From Theobroma cacao (taxonomy: Eukaryota > Streptophyta > Magnoliopsida > Malvales > Malvaceae), in contig NC_030859.1 in the NCBI RefSeq assembly GCF_000208745.1, forward strand, positions 3,218,848-3,282,847: DNA of 64,000 nt, given 5' to 3'. A program made the position numbers and the translations under genes. The notes below the pieces were generated by a model. The model searched no databases and had not been told where the DNA came from. It worked only from the letters and a program-made list of their open reading frames with translations. Positions 25,701 through 36,751 of this stretch are shown one piece after another; position 1 is the first letter of the stretch, and every line of letters begins with the position of its first letter.

Positions 25701-26796
25701 TCAATTTGGATTTTTGTCAAGATTTTTCTTCAATTTACACTTTGTTATTTTCCTTTAAAAGCAAAATTTTTGTATATTAACTAAAATTAAAATTACATGA
25801 ATGTCAAATCTAGTCTATATCTAATGAACACTTTTGTCAAAATTTTTCTCCAATTTACACCTTGTTTTTTTTTTTTTTGAAAAGCAACAATTTGTATATT
25901 AATTAAAATTAAAATTATACGAATGTCAAATCAAATCTGTATTTAATGAACAGACATTTAACTTAAGCGACATCATAATCTACAATCAAACAAATCACCA
26001 TTTTGAGTTTGTGAAATTGACAGTATAATTTTTGTTTTGTTATTGTCTTTTCCCTTCTTAACTTGTTCTTGAATTTATAATTTGTTAATGGGTTAGAGTT
26101 ATTAGTTTAAAACAAAAGATTTTTCCTAATTAATTACAAGTAGAATTTTGGGTGAAAGAGAGTTTTGATTAATTAAAGATTTAAGCCCCCCAAGATTGCA
26201 TACTCCTGGTGCAACAGATTGCAACATACATGAGAATCTTTACTGTCATATATTACAACACAATATTAAAATAATTTGATTTACTTACAAAACCAAACTC
26301 ATATTATTTTATTAAAATTAAAATTTAATATGTAAAAAATAGTTTTCATTATTTTAAAAAAAAATCTAAGTTCATGGTTTAACTTGGACTTAGCTTTGGA
26401 GGGGCCAGGACCAATCTCTAAATTTTATTAAATTACTATATTTCTCATTGAATTTTCTACAACACAATTTAATTGGGCTTTCAACAACCAGCCAGCTTCA
26501 GGATATTTGGGCCTTAGCAGCCTCAAATAGCCCATCTTCTGTAATCAGATATAATGGGCTGGGAACTCTGTCCACCAAAAAATCTCCAAAGCAAAAATAA
26601 ATAAATAATATTATATATCATATAAAATCCATAACTAAAAATTTATTGCCATACAATTTACAAAAAACAGTTTTTTTATAAATAAAAATATAAAACCCTA
26701 AATAAATAAATTAAATATATATAAAAAATTGGAAAAACGGAGATTCGGTTTCTTACCCCGCAGGAATTGAAGTGAAGAGCAGAACAACCAGCGAGA
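22753..26796. other. AT-rich spacer, no supported gene
   Basis: The first 200 bases are likely ABCG 3' UTR. Minus-strand frames at 23158-23560 and a plus-strand frame at 23531-23794 show no family signature. Two diverged ~110-bp direct copies occur at about 25720-25832 and 25838-25951 (both with CAATTTACACCTTGTT-like and GAATGTCAAATC words). The last ~100 bases should be promoter and leader of the HLIP-like gene. Confidence 0.4.
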
Positions 26797-27408
26797 ATGT
26801 CGGCAGCGCTTCCACCACCAGCTTCATCTCCCAAACTGACAACAAGTTCATTCCCATCCCCACGCTCACTTCACCAAGCGCCATCAAAGCTCCAATTCTC
26901 CAACATTCCACGCGCCACTCCCGATTCCGACTCCTCGACCGAACCGGAATTATCTCCCTCCTCCGACTCCTCCACCTCACCCGACTCCGACCCATTCGAA
27001 TCCCGCCTCTCCCAAGTCCGCCTCCGTTACCGAAGCGGAACAGGCAAAAAAGCGGAGCGCCGGAAATCGAAGAAAACCGGGTCCGTATCCGGATCCACTT
27101 CCTCTTCCTCCTCCTCCATCTACCTCCCTCCGGTGCCTTTAAAAGAAACGATTTCAAATGGGGTGAAAGTGGATTTTGGGTTTAGCCCATATAGCGAGAG
27201 AATAAACGGACGGATCGCGATTCTCGGGTTGACCGCTTTGGTTTTGGTGGAATTGGCTACGGGTAAGAGTGTGATAAGTTATCATACGCCGGCAATCATC
27301 TTGATTCAGATTTATTTCGTAGCGGCGGTTGGGGCATTGTTTGTTAAATATGAGAAGGAAAAAGTTAGTGTTTGGCCTCCTTCTCAATCTTCTTCACCCA
27401 AAAATTGA
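26797..27408 (+). CDS. chloroplast HLIP/LIL-type protein with a chlorophyll-binding motif
   Basis: Single exon, 203 residues. The first ~100 residues are rich in Ser/Pro/Thr with few acids at the very start, as in a plastid transit peptide. Residues 134-144 (ERINGRIAILG) match the LHC/HLIP signature E-x-x-N-G-R-x-A-x-x-G, where Glu and Asn ligate chlorophyll and Arg pairs with Glu. They start a hydrophobic helix (about 138-155), and a second hydrophobic stretch follows (about 164-184). One-helix HLIP/OHP proteins normally have only the first, so this looks like a two-helix variant. Known relatives protect photosystem assembly and bind chlorophyll or porphyrins under light stress. Which relative is orthologous I cannot say. 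It ends 0.4 kb tail-to-tail from the CaaX array. Confidence 0.75.
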   Translation: MSAALPPPASSPKLTTSSFPSPRSLHQAPSKLQFSNIPRATPDSDSSTEPELSPSSDSSTSPDSDPFESRLSQVRLRYRSGTGKKAERRKSKKTGSVSGSTSSSSSSIYLPPVPLKETISNGVKVDFGFSPYSERINGRIAILGLTALVLVELATGKSVISYHTPAIILIQIYFVAAVGALFVKYEKEKVSVWPPSQSSSPKN

Positions 27409-27816
27409 AAAAATCTTTGAAATATTTGGGTATAATTTACTTTTTCTTTGTAATGTAATGATATTTTTATTATTGAAAAAAAGGAAAATTCACTGATTTG
27501 TGAATGGTATTTGTTTTATAAATTATTTATTTATGTTAATTAGTTACTTTTGTTTGGGTTTTTTTTTTTTTTTTGTCTACAATTGTATGAATGGTGAAAT
27601 CGTTAGACATCTTTGCATTGTTGGAGATCAAAGAGGAGGGAGAGGGGGAAATGAGTTATTTCTATATGATTTAAGTATAGGAAATTGTATGAACAAAGTG
27701 GAAAATTTCCCTCCTATCCATAGGATTACAGAAACTATGGACACATGAATGTTTTTCCTTCTTTGTACAAAATGGGCACATGATTGATAACACTCCAATA
27801 GAGATCATCTGATATT
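27409..27816. other. convergent spacer
   Basis: It holds 3' UTR material for both flanking genes and a poly-T run at about 27561-27575. Nothing else is seen. Confidence 0.45.
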
Positions 27817-28911
27817 TCATAAGCAACAGCACCATTTAGATGGCGGTTTCAAATTAGTTCTCGGTACAGCAATATTTCTAGGTGTCGATTCAACTTTTGG
27901 TGTAGCGACATATTTCTGTGTAGCAACATTTTCATCCTCTTTTGCTTTTGGAGGAGCGGCATACCCTTGTGCAGAAGGATCCTTACTTGAAGGTGTTTGT
28001 GATCTGTGTGGGTCATTGTCATTCATCTTGTCTTGTTGCATGCAGCTTGTATTTGAAGGTACTGTCATAGGAATTGCAGAATGTTTTGGGGGATGCACTT
28101 GCTTAGGAGGCTCACCTTGTAAACAATCTGATTGCTGCTGTTGCTGGAGATGTTCAGAATTCTGATCTCTCACAGGATAACTATCTTCTGAAAGATCACA
28201 TCTTTGTGGAGTTGGAACTGGAGATGGCTGTTGGCGGGATTGGTAGGAACTCTGATTACTCTGTCGAGGATGATTGTTTGTTGGAGGGTCCGAAACTGGA
28301 TATGATTGCTGTGTGGAATGGTAGGAACTCTGATTACTCCGTTGAGGAGAATCATCTTTTGGATGAGAATAGACCCTACCTGAAGGCAGCTGGTGCTGGG
28401 GATTGTATGAACTATCAGTTTTTGAAGGTTGTTCCTGCACAGAAGTTGCCCCAGCTGACAGCTGCTGTTGCAATGTATGGTAAGCACTTTGAGTTTTTGG
28501 TAGGGAATCATCCTTTGAATTATATTCTTGTGAAGTAGAAATCTTAGTTGAAGACTGTTGTTGATGGAGAGGATATGAACTCTGATCATCTATTGGAGGA
28601 TATCCTTGTGGAGATGTAACCGTAGTCTGTTGTTGGGAATGGCCAGAACTTTGATTACTCTCCTTAGGATGAATGTCTTTTGAAGGATCTCCTCGCCAAA
28701 AAGGAGCCCCATTTGTATGTGGTTGCTGCTGATTCTTGTTCTCGCTACTCATTTCCATCCGTGGAGAATGTCCCTCACTGAAATCTTCATCTTGGTTGTT
28801 CTCACTACTCGTGTGCATCTGTGAAGAATGCCTCTGCCTATACTCTTCATCTTGCTTCCCTAACCGTCGACGAGTATCCTTTGGAGCAGACCCTTGACGA
28901 GAATGAGTCAT
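27817..28911 (-). CDS. Gln/Ser/Pro-rich CaaX protein, array member A
   Basis: Single exon, 364 residues. It starts with the array motif (MTHSRQGSAPKD) and ends KWCCCL, a CaaX box with terminal Leu inside a Cys run. The middle is low-complexity Gln/Ser/His/Pro with degenerate repeats of SNQSSYHSTQQ type (also SNQSSYQSRQQ, SNQSSGHSQQQ), each about 25-40 residues apart, and QQQQQ runs. No folded domain, signal peptide or membrane helix is visible. Predicted fate: cytosolic, lipidated at the last Cys and perhaps acylated at neighbours, hence membrane-tethered. The second aliphatic position is Cys here, so prenylation is less certain than in the siblings. A shared tail (NIAVPRTN...PPSKWC) pairs it with member B (NIAVRRTT...PPSRC). 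Function is unknown. Confidence 0.72.
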   Translation of the reverse strand: MTHSRQGSAPKDTRRRLGKQDEEYRQRHSSQMHTSSENNQDEDFSEGHSPRMEMSSENKNQQQPHTNGAPFWRGDPSKDIHPKESNQSSGHSQQQTTVTSPQGYPPIDDQSSYPLHQQQSSTKISTSQEYNSKDDSLPKTQSAYHTLQQQLSAGATSVQEQPSKTDSSYNPQHQLPSGRVYSHPKDDSPQRSNQSSYHSTQQSYPVSDPPTNNHPRQSNQSSYQSRQQPSPVPTPQRCDLSEDSYPVRDQNSEHLQQQQQSDCLQGEPPKQVHPPKHSAIPMTVPSNTSCMQQDKMNDNDPHRSQTPSSKDPSAQGYAAPPKAKEDENVATQKYVATPKVESTPRNIAVPRTNLKPPSKWCCCL

Positions 28912-30029
28912 CTTTTACGACTCCTGGAGGTATTCTGTTTCTTTCTAACAATTGTTGGGTCGGTTTAGTCTGGATAATTAGTGAATGTGAAGGTTTGACA
29001 TCAGTGGTAGAGTATTTGCTTTCCATAAACGCAAGTTGTAGAAGAAGGCCAAATGTTTTAGTGTCATTGCGTCAAGGAAGAGAGCAAGAATCAACAAGCA
29101 TACAATTGGTCCTACATTTGCATTACCCTTTTCTCAGGTAATAGCTGGGGGCATCCCCATAATCCAATATTCAGTCCCAAAATCGATGCTGAATATGGAT
29201 TCGAACATTAATTTAATCAGGTAATAGAACTGAAAAAGAAACGAATTTTTGTGATAAGACAAAAGGAGTGAAGTTGATAAAAGTAAAGATTCAGTGTGTT
29301 TCTCCTTTGATTACTTCTGTTTTGAGTGTCTAATCATTTGTCCAATGAAAGCATTTTGTCAAGCAATAATTTCTTTTGGGAGTTAGGCTGTGGAATGTAG
29401 TAGTGGGAGAGAGGCTTCCAAGTTTGACGGATTCTTACAAGCTCACATCAAAAAAAGGTCTTTAAAGTTTACAGAGTCTTAACTGTATTAGATCATACAT
29501 TACTTTGATATATTCCCAATTATGATTGCGTCCATCTCAATGAACTTTTTTGTATTCATTAAAAAGGAAAATTTGAATTTAATTTTTTAAATAAAAAAAA
29601 TCACGTTTTCAAGCAAAAAATATTTGTTAAGTGAAAGAAAATATTTACTCAAGATTTTTCTTATCTGTTATTGATATGGAGATCCGTAACATTTTATTTC
29701 ACTCAATTATACAATAAAAAATAAACTCATTTTAGTCTAAATCTACGACCTTGACTTTGATATTTCTGATAAGGGATCTCACTTGTAACAGACTCACATT
29801 TTCAACCCAAAAAACATATCTATTGAGGTTGAAAATGTGACCTTATGACATACTTTATTATAGAGTTAACTATTTGAGAGTAAGATTAAATTAAATCAAA
29901 TATAGGATCAAAAGAAATTCTTGGCTATCCTTATTGTACAACGACAAAGTTTAAATTAAATATAGAACTATAGATACATGACAGGATACATGATTGATGA
30001 TATAGTCCAATAGAGATCAAATTGCAGTT
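28912..30029. other. spacer between array members A and B
   Basis: The first ~90 bases right of A are the shared leader (CTCCTGGAGGTATTCTGTTT on the plus strand, with TTGGGTCGGTTTAGTCTGGATA matching siblings). The rest is AT-rich with no gene seen. Confidence 0.5.
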
Positions 30030-30527
30030 TCATAAGATGCAGCAACAAGAACAACGTGAAGGTGGTGACGAAGTTGTAGTTCTCCTTACTGCAATATTTT
30101 TGGGCGTCGTTCGTTTGACAATACACCACAACGTTTCAGTTGAATCAACAGTTCCTGGTGGAATTTCAGCTTTTGGTGTAGAGACATTTGGCGGCAATTT
30201 TTCAGCTTTTGTTACAGCGACTGAAGGATCTTGTGCAGAATGAGCCTTAACTGAAGGCGATTGTGCACTTCTTGTGTTTGAATGTCCTGTCGTGGGAGTT
30301 GTTGGACAACGCTTTGAGAGATATACTTGCATAGGAGGTTCCTCTATGAAACCATCTGAAGTCTGCCGTTGCTGGGGACGATGGAAACTCTGATAACTCG
30401 TAGGATGAACATCTTTCGAAACTAGAAGTGGTTGCTGCAGCTGCTGATTCTTGTCGCTGCTGTAGTCTTCATCCTGGTTCCATTGATGAGCATCCTTCGA
30501 AGTTTCTTCTTGAGAACAATGACTCAT
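30030..30527 (-). CDS. Gln/Ser/Thr-rich CaaX protein, array member B
   Basis: Single exon, 165 residues from the start that fits the array (MSHCSQEETSKD); an in-frame Met three codons upstream (30536) is less likely. It ends SRCSCCCIL: a Cys cluster plus a CCIL box, a good geranylgeranyltransferase-I type signal. The interior has DEDYSSDKNQQLQQPLL, close to a segment of member A (NNQDEDFSEG), and a tail NIAVRRTT...PPSRC shared with A, so A and B look like the most recent pair. Low complexity, no folded domain, no signal peptide. Upstream non-coding sequence (ATCCTGGAACTCACCTGTTT on the plus strand) is shared with siblings. Confidence 0.72.
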   Translation of the reverse strand: MSHCSQEETSKDAHQWNQDEDYSSDKNQQLQQPLLVSKDVHPTSYQSFHRPQQRQTSDGFIEEPPMQVYLSKRCPTTPTTGHSNTRSAQSPSVKAHSAQDPSVAVTKAEKLPPNVSTPKAEIPPGTVDSTETLWCIVKRTTPKNIAVRRTTTSSPPSRCSCCCIL

Positions 30528-32129
30528 CCTGTACATATCCTGGAACTCACCTGTTTCTATCTGCTCTTGTTTGGTTGGTTTGGTCTAGTTTCTTTGATAT
30601 TTATTGAACATGAAGGATTAGACATTTACCGTACAGTATTTGCCTCACTATTTTCAGATCACACAGTCAGGAAATACTGTAGTGCCATTGCTCCAAGTAA
30701 AGGATCAAGAATGGCCCAACCAGTACGTAGAGAAGGAAAGAATAAAATGCTCATCGAGCAAATGGCTTAATCGACAGCTTATATTTGACACTTCCTCAAA
30801 AAAATTAATATTCCATTCCCAGATTGATTGATTGATTGATATTCAAAATGGATTATGTTATTTATACTCCAAGGTTCTAACATTCGATAATTTTAGGTAA
30901 TATGTGGTCAAGGTTTACAACTACACAATCAAATAATTTCATTGATTGATACTGCATCAAATTTCTGTGATTTTTTTTATTTTTTTACTTTTGTAAAATA
31001 CCAAAATTTCCCCCTAGATTGCTTCTGTCTCACCTCTAATCATTGGCAATGAAAATTTTCTTTTCTCAAGCGTTAATCATTTGCACATGAGCATTTGGCT
31101 CATTGATGGGTTTCAAGTTTTCCCCAGATTCTCTTATGCTTTATATCCGAATTTATTTCTATATTTAGCTGTCCCAGATTCTCTTATGCCTTACGTCAGA
31201 ATTTCTTTTTATATTTTGCTGTCGGGAAGATTAAACATCACGAAATATGGAAATCCAATGCCACAAATATTTCATTCCTAATTTGAACATCATCCCTTTC
31301 ATCTTTAATCCACGTATATTTGTAAAAATTCATTGACAAAACTTCAAAACTTGATATTTTAACCATGAATTTAAGTATTTTTTGTTGTTTTTTTTCTTCT
31401 TTAAGAGGAATAATTATAGCACACAGAATCAAGGTTGACTGCTAGGCTGGAGCAAATCATACTTACATTAACAATAAAAAATGGATTGATTTAATCCCAA
31501 GAAAAACCCTTAAACATGGTCAAGAAAATTGGGATGCAGTACCTGTTAGCATCGAGCTTAAGGTTGAACATGAGACAAACCAGAAGCCTCTGTTATGGAA
31601 CCATAAAACAGAGCATGGAGAAAGGCGATGAGAACAAAGTTCCTAGGTTGTAATCATACTTCATTAAGCATAAACAGAAGCTTAAATACACATAATGCAT
31701 GCATTACACTTGTAATTACATGCAAAACAAGTGTTAAACATAAAGTCTTGCAATTACATACAAGCATACCAGTACAACCTAAAGAAAACAGCAAGCTTAG
31801 TTATATAAAACCAGTACAACGAAGCAAAATATACTCTGATGCTTCCACGTGTTGGTCCAATGCCAACGTTAACTCTCAACAGGACCAACTTGGTACCTAC
31901 TTATGCAATAATATTAATGGTTCCACCAGCTGGGCATGAATTTGTAGAACTTGAGAAGATAGAGAAGGTTGTGGTCAATAAATACATATACCTATATGGA
32001 GAAACGTTAGAAGAAAGAAAACATTCTCTAGTAATGGAGATTGGAGAGTTAAACCACTAACCTATGGGAAAGATGGAAAATGAACTATGTCAATGTTGAG
32101 TAAAATTTCATAATTTCTTCATGCGGTTT
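30528..32129. other. spacer between array members B and C
   Basis: It begins with the shared leader (CTGGAACTCACCTGTTTCTA... then TTGGTTGGTTTGGTCTAGTTTC). A four-fold GATT run lies at about 30821-30840. No gene is supported: plus-strand frames at 31628-32060 show no family. Confidence 0.5.
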
Positions 32130-32468
32130 TCATAAAATGCTACAACAGGAACAGCGACGAGAAGGCGGATGTCTCCGATTGGGTTCTGGCGAAGGAGGTA
32201 GTGGTCGTGGATGAAAAACCATCTTGGGTGCAGCGGCAACAGGTTCACCTGTATCAGTTGGAGAAGCCAGAGCTGAACGCTGTGGCTGATTGTCATTTGG
32301 ACGATATTGCTCTCCAGAAACCAGCTCTGAAGAAGCTTGATCAGTTTGAGACTGCAAGTGTTGGGGAGCCTGGTTTTGGTAACTGATCATCTCTTCGGAG
32401 CCTTCAACTGCGTCCCTGGAGGGTTGGTCAACACCCTCTGGAATAGACCCTTGAAAGGAACGACTCAT
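32130..32468 (-). CDS. short CaaX protein, array member C
   Basis: Single exon, 112 residues, the shortest of the array. The frame is open upstream to 32681, but the start at 32468 (MSRSFQGSIPEG) matches the array motif and is preceded by the shared leader (CCAGGAAGGGAAAACG on the minus strand). It ends RRCSCCSIL: Cys cluster plus a CSIL box. The middle has NQAPQHLQSQTDQASSELV and a Pro-rich stretch RPLPPSPEPNRRHPPS. The QSDY repeats of A are lacking. An intact frame despite the small size suggests it is still a gene, but it could be decaying. Confidence 0.65.
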   Translation of the reverse strand: MSRSFQGSIPEGVDQPSRDAVEGSEEMISYQNQAPQHLQSQTDQASSELVSGEQYRPNDNQPQRSALASPTDTGEPVAAAPKMVFHPRPLPPSPEPNRRHPPSRRCSCCSIL

Positions 32469-34494
32469 CGTTTTCCCTTCCTGGAACTCTCCTATCTCTA
32501 CTAGCCAATTCGATTGGTTCCTTAAATTAAGGAAGGTCTTGAAATTGTTTGATATTCGAAGGTCAGGTGGGAAAGTAAACTTCTGTGGCTTACCATAAAC
32601 GCAGTTCTTAAAAATATGCCAGTCCTGAATTGCAGTCGCAGACTCAGCAAGCAGAATATAACATATTCGTACGTAAACCAAAAGGCTTCAGCTTTGTTTT
32701 TAAAATAATATTTGGGGGGGGGGGGGGGGACGAATCAAAGATGGGGGAATCTATCTTAATTTGTACACGAACCTGGCTTTTGATTTTTGTTTGAGCTCTT
32801 ACCAGTTACTAGAAGCCTTTTTCCAAGCAAGAAGTTTCTTGTCAGGTGCTCTGGAAAAAGAAACTAGAAGCAGAGAAGCGACAAGTACTCATATATCAAA
32901 CTTGGGTCTCTTTTTCTGATAAAAAAAGACAGATAAATTTACAGCAAATTCAATGCTGATTTGGCTTGTGGTTGTGGGTTTTAACCTTCAAGATTCCCAT
33001 TGTAAAGGAATTCTGACAAGCTCACGCCAGTTGATTTTGCATCAGCTTAAAAAGTGGAAATTACATCACTAAACCAAGCACAGATTCTTCACTCAACTCT
33101 TATTGGATCTTATTGATTAAGGGTCATGCCCAGAATTTTCAACATGGCTCTTGGGTGAAAGATGAGAATCTCCACATCTTTGCACTTATGTAGAAGGAAC
33201 CCTTACCTGGATGTGGCAGTTGTTCGAGCTCGCAATCATAGCAGCTTAGGAAGAGGATTCCAACACAAGAATCAAACTTTATCTCCTTTTCTTGACAAAC
33301 CGCAGATAATATTAAATATATGGTTAAGACTTAATAAATTCAATGCTTAGCTTGTAGGCTTCAAATTTAGCAGATTGTCATAACCTTATTCCAATTAACA
33401 GAATACGTTTTACATCAGCTTATCCGAAGCCAAATACCATTGGGATAAGACTGCAAATGCAGCAAGCATATCACACCCTCCAAAACTTATTAACCAAATC
33501 CAGGCGTTTGCTCTTTACAAATTTCAACTTCGAATTCGGATTTCATCATTGATCAAGTCTTGTTAGAATTTTAAGTATTCTTAAGAAAAAACTCAAAAAA
33601 CCAGCTATCTATAAAAAGAAGAAGATGATAATTACATTAAAGTTCTTGGTAATTTAAATACAAGTATGAAAGTAAAAAGAAAATAGAAAGCAATAACATC
33701 ATAACCATGTAAGCACTAAACGTGGGCACACATGATGCAACGAGTTAGCGTGAAAGTAAAAACTAGCTCTCGACACAGCTTTTAAAATTGACAACCAAGT
33801 TTCAAACATAAAAATTTACATTCAAAATTTAAGAAAAAATATAATATCATTCAATAATTAAAAAAAAATTATCTAAAAACTAAGCTTAAGAGTATTATTT
33901 ATAATAGCCCAATCCTACTTGACCTAACTTGGAGTGCAAGTAAAATAAATTAAAATAAAAAAGTATGTTATCTTAAACTTCCTTGAAGTACTTGTCTTCC
34001 AAGTAAAATAAAATAAAAGAAAAATCTATTATATTTATAATTCTTATGTACGACTCTAACTAAATAAGAAAAATATTAAAATTATGAATATGTACATTTA
34101 TGATTTTTGGGCTTTTATCTTCGCTTCTGATGCTCAATTTGCTTTAAGAAATTGTATGCTAGAGGTTCTACGTCAACACAACATGCAGCAATTAAGAGAA
34201 ATAAAAAAAAAAAAAAAAAACTGAAAGCGACTATCGATCAGTAATTTAGTGACGTTATGTAGAGGTTTGTGCCTCCTTCTAGCCCCATGTTCTACAGCTT
34301 CAGATCTCAATTTCAACAAGTCTTAATGATTTCTATGTAATACAAACCAACTTCTAATAGAGTTTATGCAATTTAATTCATTAGAAAGAGGAATACAACA
34401 TAGATGGAGACTTTTTTAATTTCCCTTTTGTTCGTAAATGTTGGAGCATGGCTGAAAGTCAATATCAAACCTGTTGAGATATCAACCACAGGTT
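32469..34494. other. spacer between array members C and D, with a G16 tract
   Basis: The shared leader sits right of C. A run of 16 G (32714-32729) lies about 0.25 kb upstream of C's start. A conserved array flank word (TTGGCTTGTGGTTGTG...AAGATTCC, about 32961-32996) also occurs upstream of D, E/F and F. No gene seen. Confidence 0.5.
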
Positions 34495-34959
34495 TCATAA
34501 GATGCTACAACCGCTACAACAACCAGAAGACGGTGTTACTTTGGGTGAAGCTGGAGCTTGTGGATATCCATCCGGAGGATTTGATGCAGACAATGAACCA
34601 GGAGGATTCCCTGCTTTGGAAGAAACATTAGCTTGGACTGGGTGATAGCTCGGATCCGGGTATGCCACCACAGGCTCAGCTATATTTGGAACATCAGCTC
34701 CACTTGGAATTGGATACTCTTTTGTGGTCGGTGGATTATTTGGATGAACAGGAAGAACCGCAGCTGGTGGTCTTCCTGACTCTGGATAAGCATCCTTTGG
34801 AGGAGACTCTTGGGGAGAATGAACCTTGGCTGGTGGTTTTCCTGACTCTGGATAAGCATCCTTTGGAGGAGACTCTTGGGGAGAATGAACCTCAGTTGGA
34901 GGTTTTCCTGACTCTGGGTAAGCATCCTTTGGGGGAGACTCTTGGGGAGAATGGCTCAT
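34495..34959 (-). CDS. Pro-rich CaaX protein with triplicated 22-residue repeat, array member D
   Basis: Single exon, 154 residues from the Met that fits the array motif (MSHSPQESPPKD); an in-frame Met ten codons upstream (34989) is possible. The N-terminal half is three near-identical 22-residue repeats (HSPQESPPKDAYPESGKPP), encoded by 66-bp direct repeats at 34766-34831, 34832-34897 and 34898-34959. Because the repeat contains the start motif itself, the array's N-terminal signature has been copied internally. VVAYPDPSYHP is shared with member F (VLAFPDPSCLP). It ends SSGCCSGCSIL, with a CSIL box. No folded domain. Confidence 0.72.
   Translation of the reverse strand: MSHSPQESPPKDAYPESGKPPTEVHSPQESPPKDAYPESGKPPAKVHSPQESPPKDAYPESGRPPAAVLPVHPNNPPTTKEYPIPSGADVPNIAEPVVAYPDPSYHPVQANVSSKAGNPPGSLSASNPPDGYPQAPASPKVTPSSGCCSGCSIL
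34766..34959 (-). repeat. 66-bp triplicate repeat inside member D
   Basis: Three direct copies of 66, 66 and about 62 bp with a handful of changes; all keep the frame. Confidence 0.85.
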
Positions 34960-36751
34960 CTTCCCTGGAAAATCTCCTGTTTCACTCAATACCTTGTTGG
35001 TTTGGGCTTATCTAGGATATTTAGACTGTGGGACGGACCCGAAGGTTTTAGGACTGTTTCCACTTCAAGAAAAAGTTATTCGAAAGATACATGTATTTAT
35101 TATTAAATCAAATATTAATTACTTTAAACCGTAATTCATTGTATATATAAAATCAATAAGATAAAACTACATACAGTTTGGTGTAAACCCAATTTTAAAA
35201 AAGGCCCTTTGAGAAACATTTAGTACAATACTCACCGAAGGTTGTCTAAAATCTAAAATTCCCTCTAACTATTATAATGCCCGAAAGAAAAGAATGCCAT
35301 TGCTTCTGGCCTTGATGTTGTGGTAATTAAACAACCCCTTCACGAAGGAGGGAATAATTAAATCACTTAATCAGCTAAATCCATCAATATTTGTCTATAT
35401 ATGAATGAGACTTTGTCAGATTATAACAATGCCAGTTTCCCACCTTTTCTTATATCAAGATAACATTAAAATATTAGGATCAAAGCATCTTCAAATTAAA
35501 GCTCAATGCTAACTTTGCTTGTGGTTGCAAGATTCCTTAAGAGGGAATTATTCTCATATATAAGTATCATTAATTGATTTATTATATGAAAGGTAGATAG
35601 GGTGTGAAGATTTCACAACTATATAGTTCCAGTTCTACCTTGTGTCTATATGCAATTGGATATTATGATAAAATTTTATACCAAGATGTGGGAACTTTTT
35701 TAGTACTTAATCTTTTATCCCAAACTTTTTATTTCACTGTCTGGTTATTGCACAAACTCTAATTCCTATCCTAAAGCACCATTTTCCTTCTTTGGAAACC
35801 TAAAGAATCACACCAAGGAGAGTCTAAGCTCTAAATTATATAAAAATTCTTTTAGCATTATGCTTAAAAAATTCTGAATTATTCAAAAAAAATTTAATAA
35901 GTTATTATTTTTTATTATATTTAATAAATTTTTATATTTTTATTTTAAGTCAAATAAACTCTTATAATTAACAATTGATTGACCGTTTTTAGTCAAAATG
36001 TCATTTATCATTTTATTTCACATGATATGTCGATATGTCATGATAGATAATGATGAGATACAATAATATGACCAATTGATAATTCATCCTTCATGTCAAT
36101 GTCACATGACATAAAAAATAAATAGTATTTTGATTAATGATAATTAATAAACTATTAATTATAAGAGTTTATTTGATCTAAATTAACTTGATTGAACCTA
36201 ATAAATGAATAAGATAATATTTGAATTTTCATTAATAATTTAGAGACATTTAAAAATATTATACCAATTTAAAAAAAAACTATTATAAAGAAATACATAT
36301 TATCCTATACATTGATAATAAAAAATTTTAAACTTCAGATCTGTGAAAATTCAAAAGATAGGTACATATCCGTTATATTAAAATTTATACATTAATGAAT
36401 TAACATAATTACTAAATAAACATGCAAGATCCAATATAAATAATTTATAGAATTTAAAATTTTTACATGTAAAAGAATAATAATCCATGACTATTACTGT
36501 AATCACATCAAGAAAAACATCAAGAAAAACAATAATCACACATCACAAATAATCCCCAAACATTCAAAACTAATCCTCCATGGTTAAAATTCTGAATTAG
36601 CATGGGGAGATTATGTATGTATCTGATAGCCAAGCCACTTAGAATATTACTGTATTTCCTCCATCAAAAGAGTGTTCAGCTTTTCATTGAAGAGATAGAA
36701 TAGATAAAGCAGTTTAGTTTAAGTAACAGTTCTGATGAATCAACACAGGTT
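34960..36751. other. spacer between array members D and E
   Basis: It contains the shared leader, the conserved flank word (TTTGCTTGTGGTTGCAAGATTCC, about 35513-35535) and MITE copy 4. No gene seen. Confidence 0.5.
35860..36260. mobile_element. MITE-like element, family M1, copy 4 (approximate ends)
   Basis: Lies between array members D and E. The left end TTATATTTAATAAATTTTTA and right end TTGATTGAACCTAATAAATG, plus the core words GTCAAAATGTCATTTATCAT, CATGATAGATAATGATGAGA and TTAATGATAATTAATAAAC, match copies 1-3. Non-coding, about 400 bp. It shows that this family was active after or during growth of the array. Confidence 0.5.

Noticed and set aside
28206..28538. Plus-strand frame opposite array member A
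   Set aside because: Shadow of the repetitive minus-strand gene. Similar shadows at 30022-30243, 34662-35015 and 46206-46580 were also dropped.
31628..32060. Plus-strand frames in the B-C spacer
   Set aside because: No domain, two overlapping frames without splice logic.
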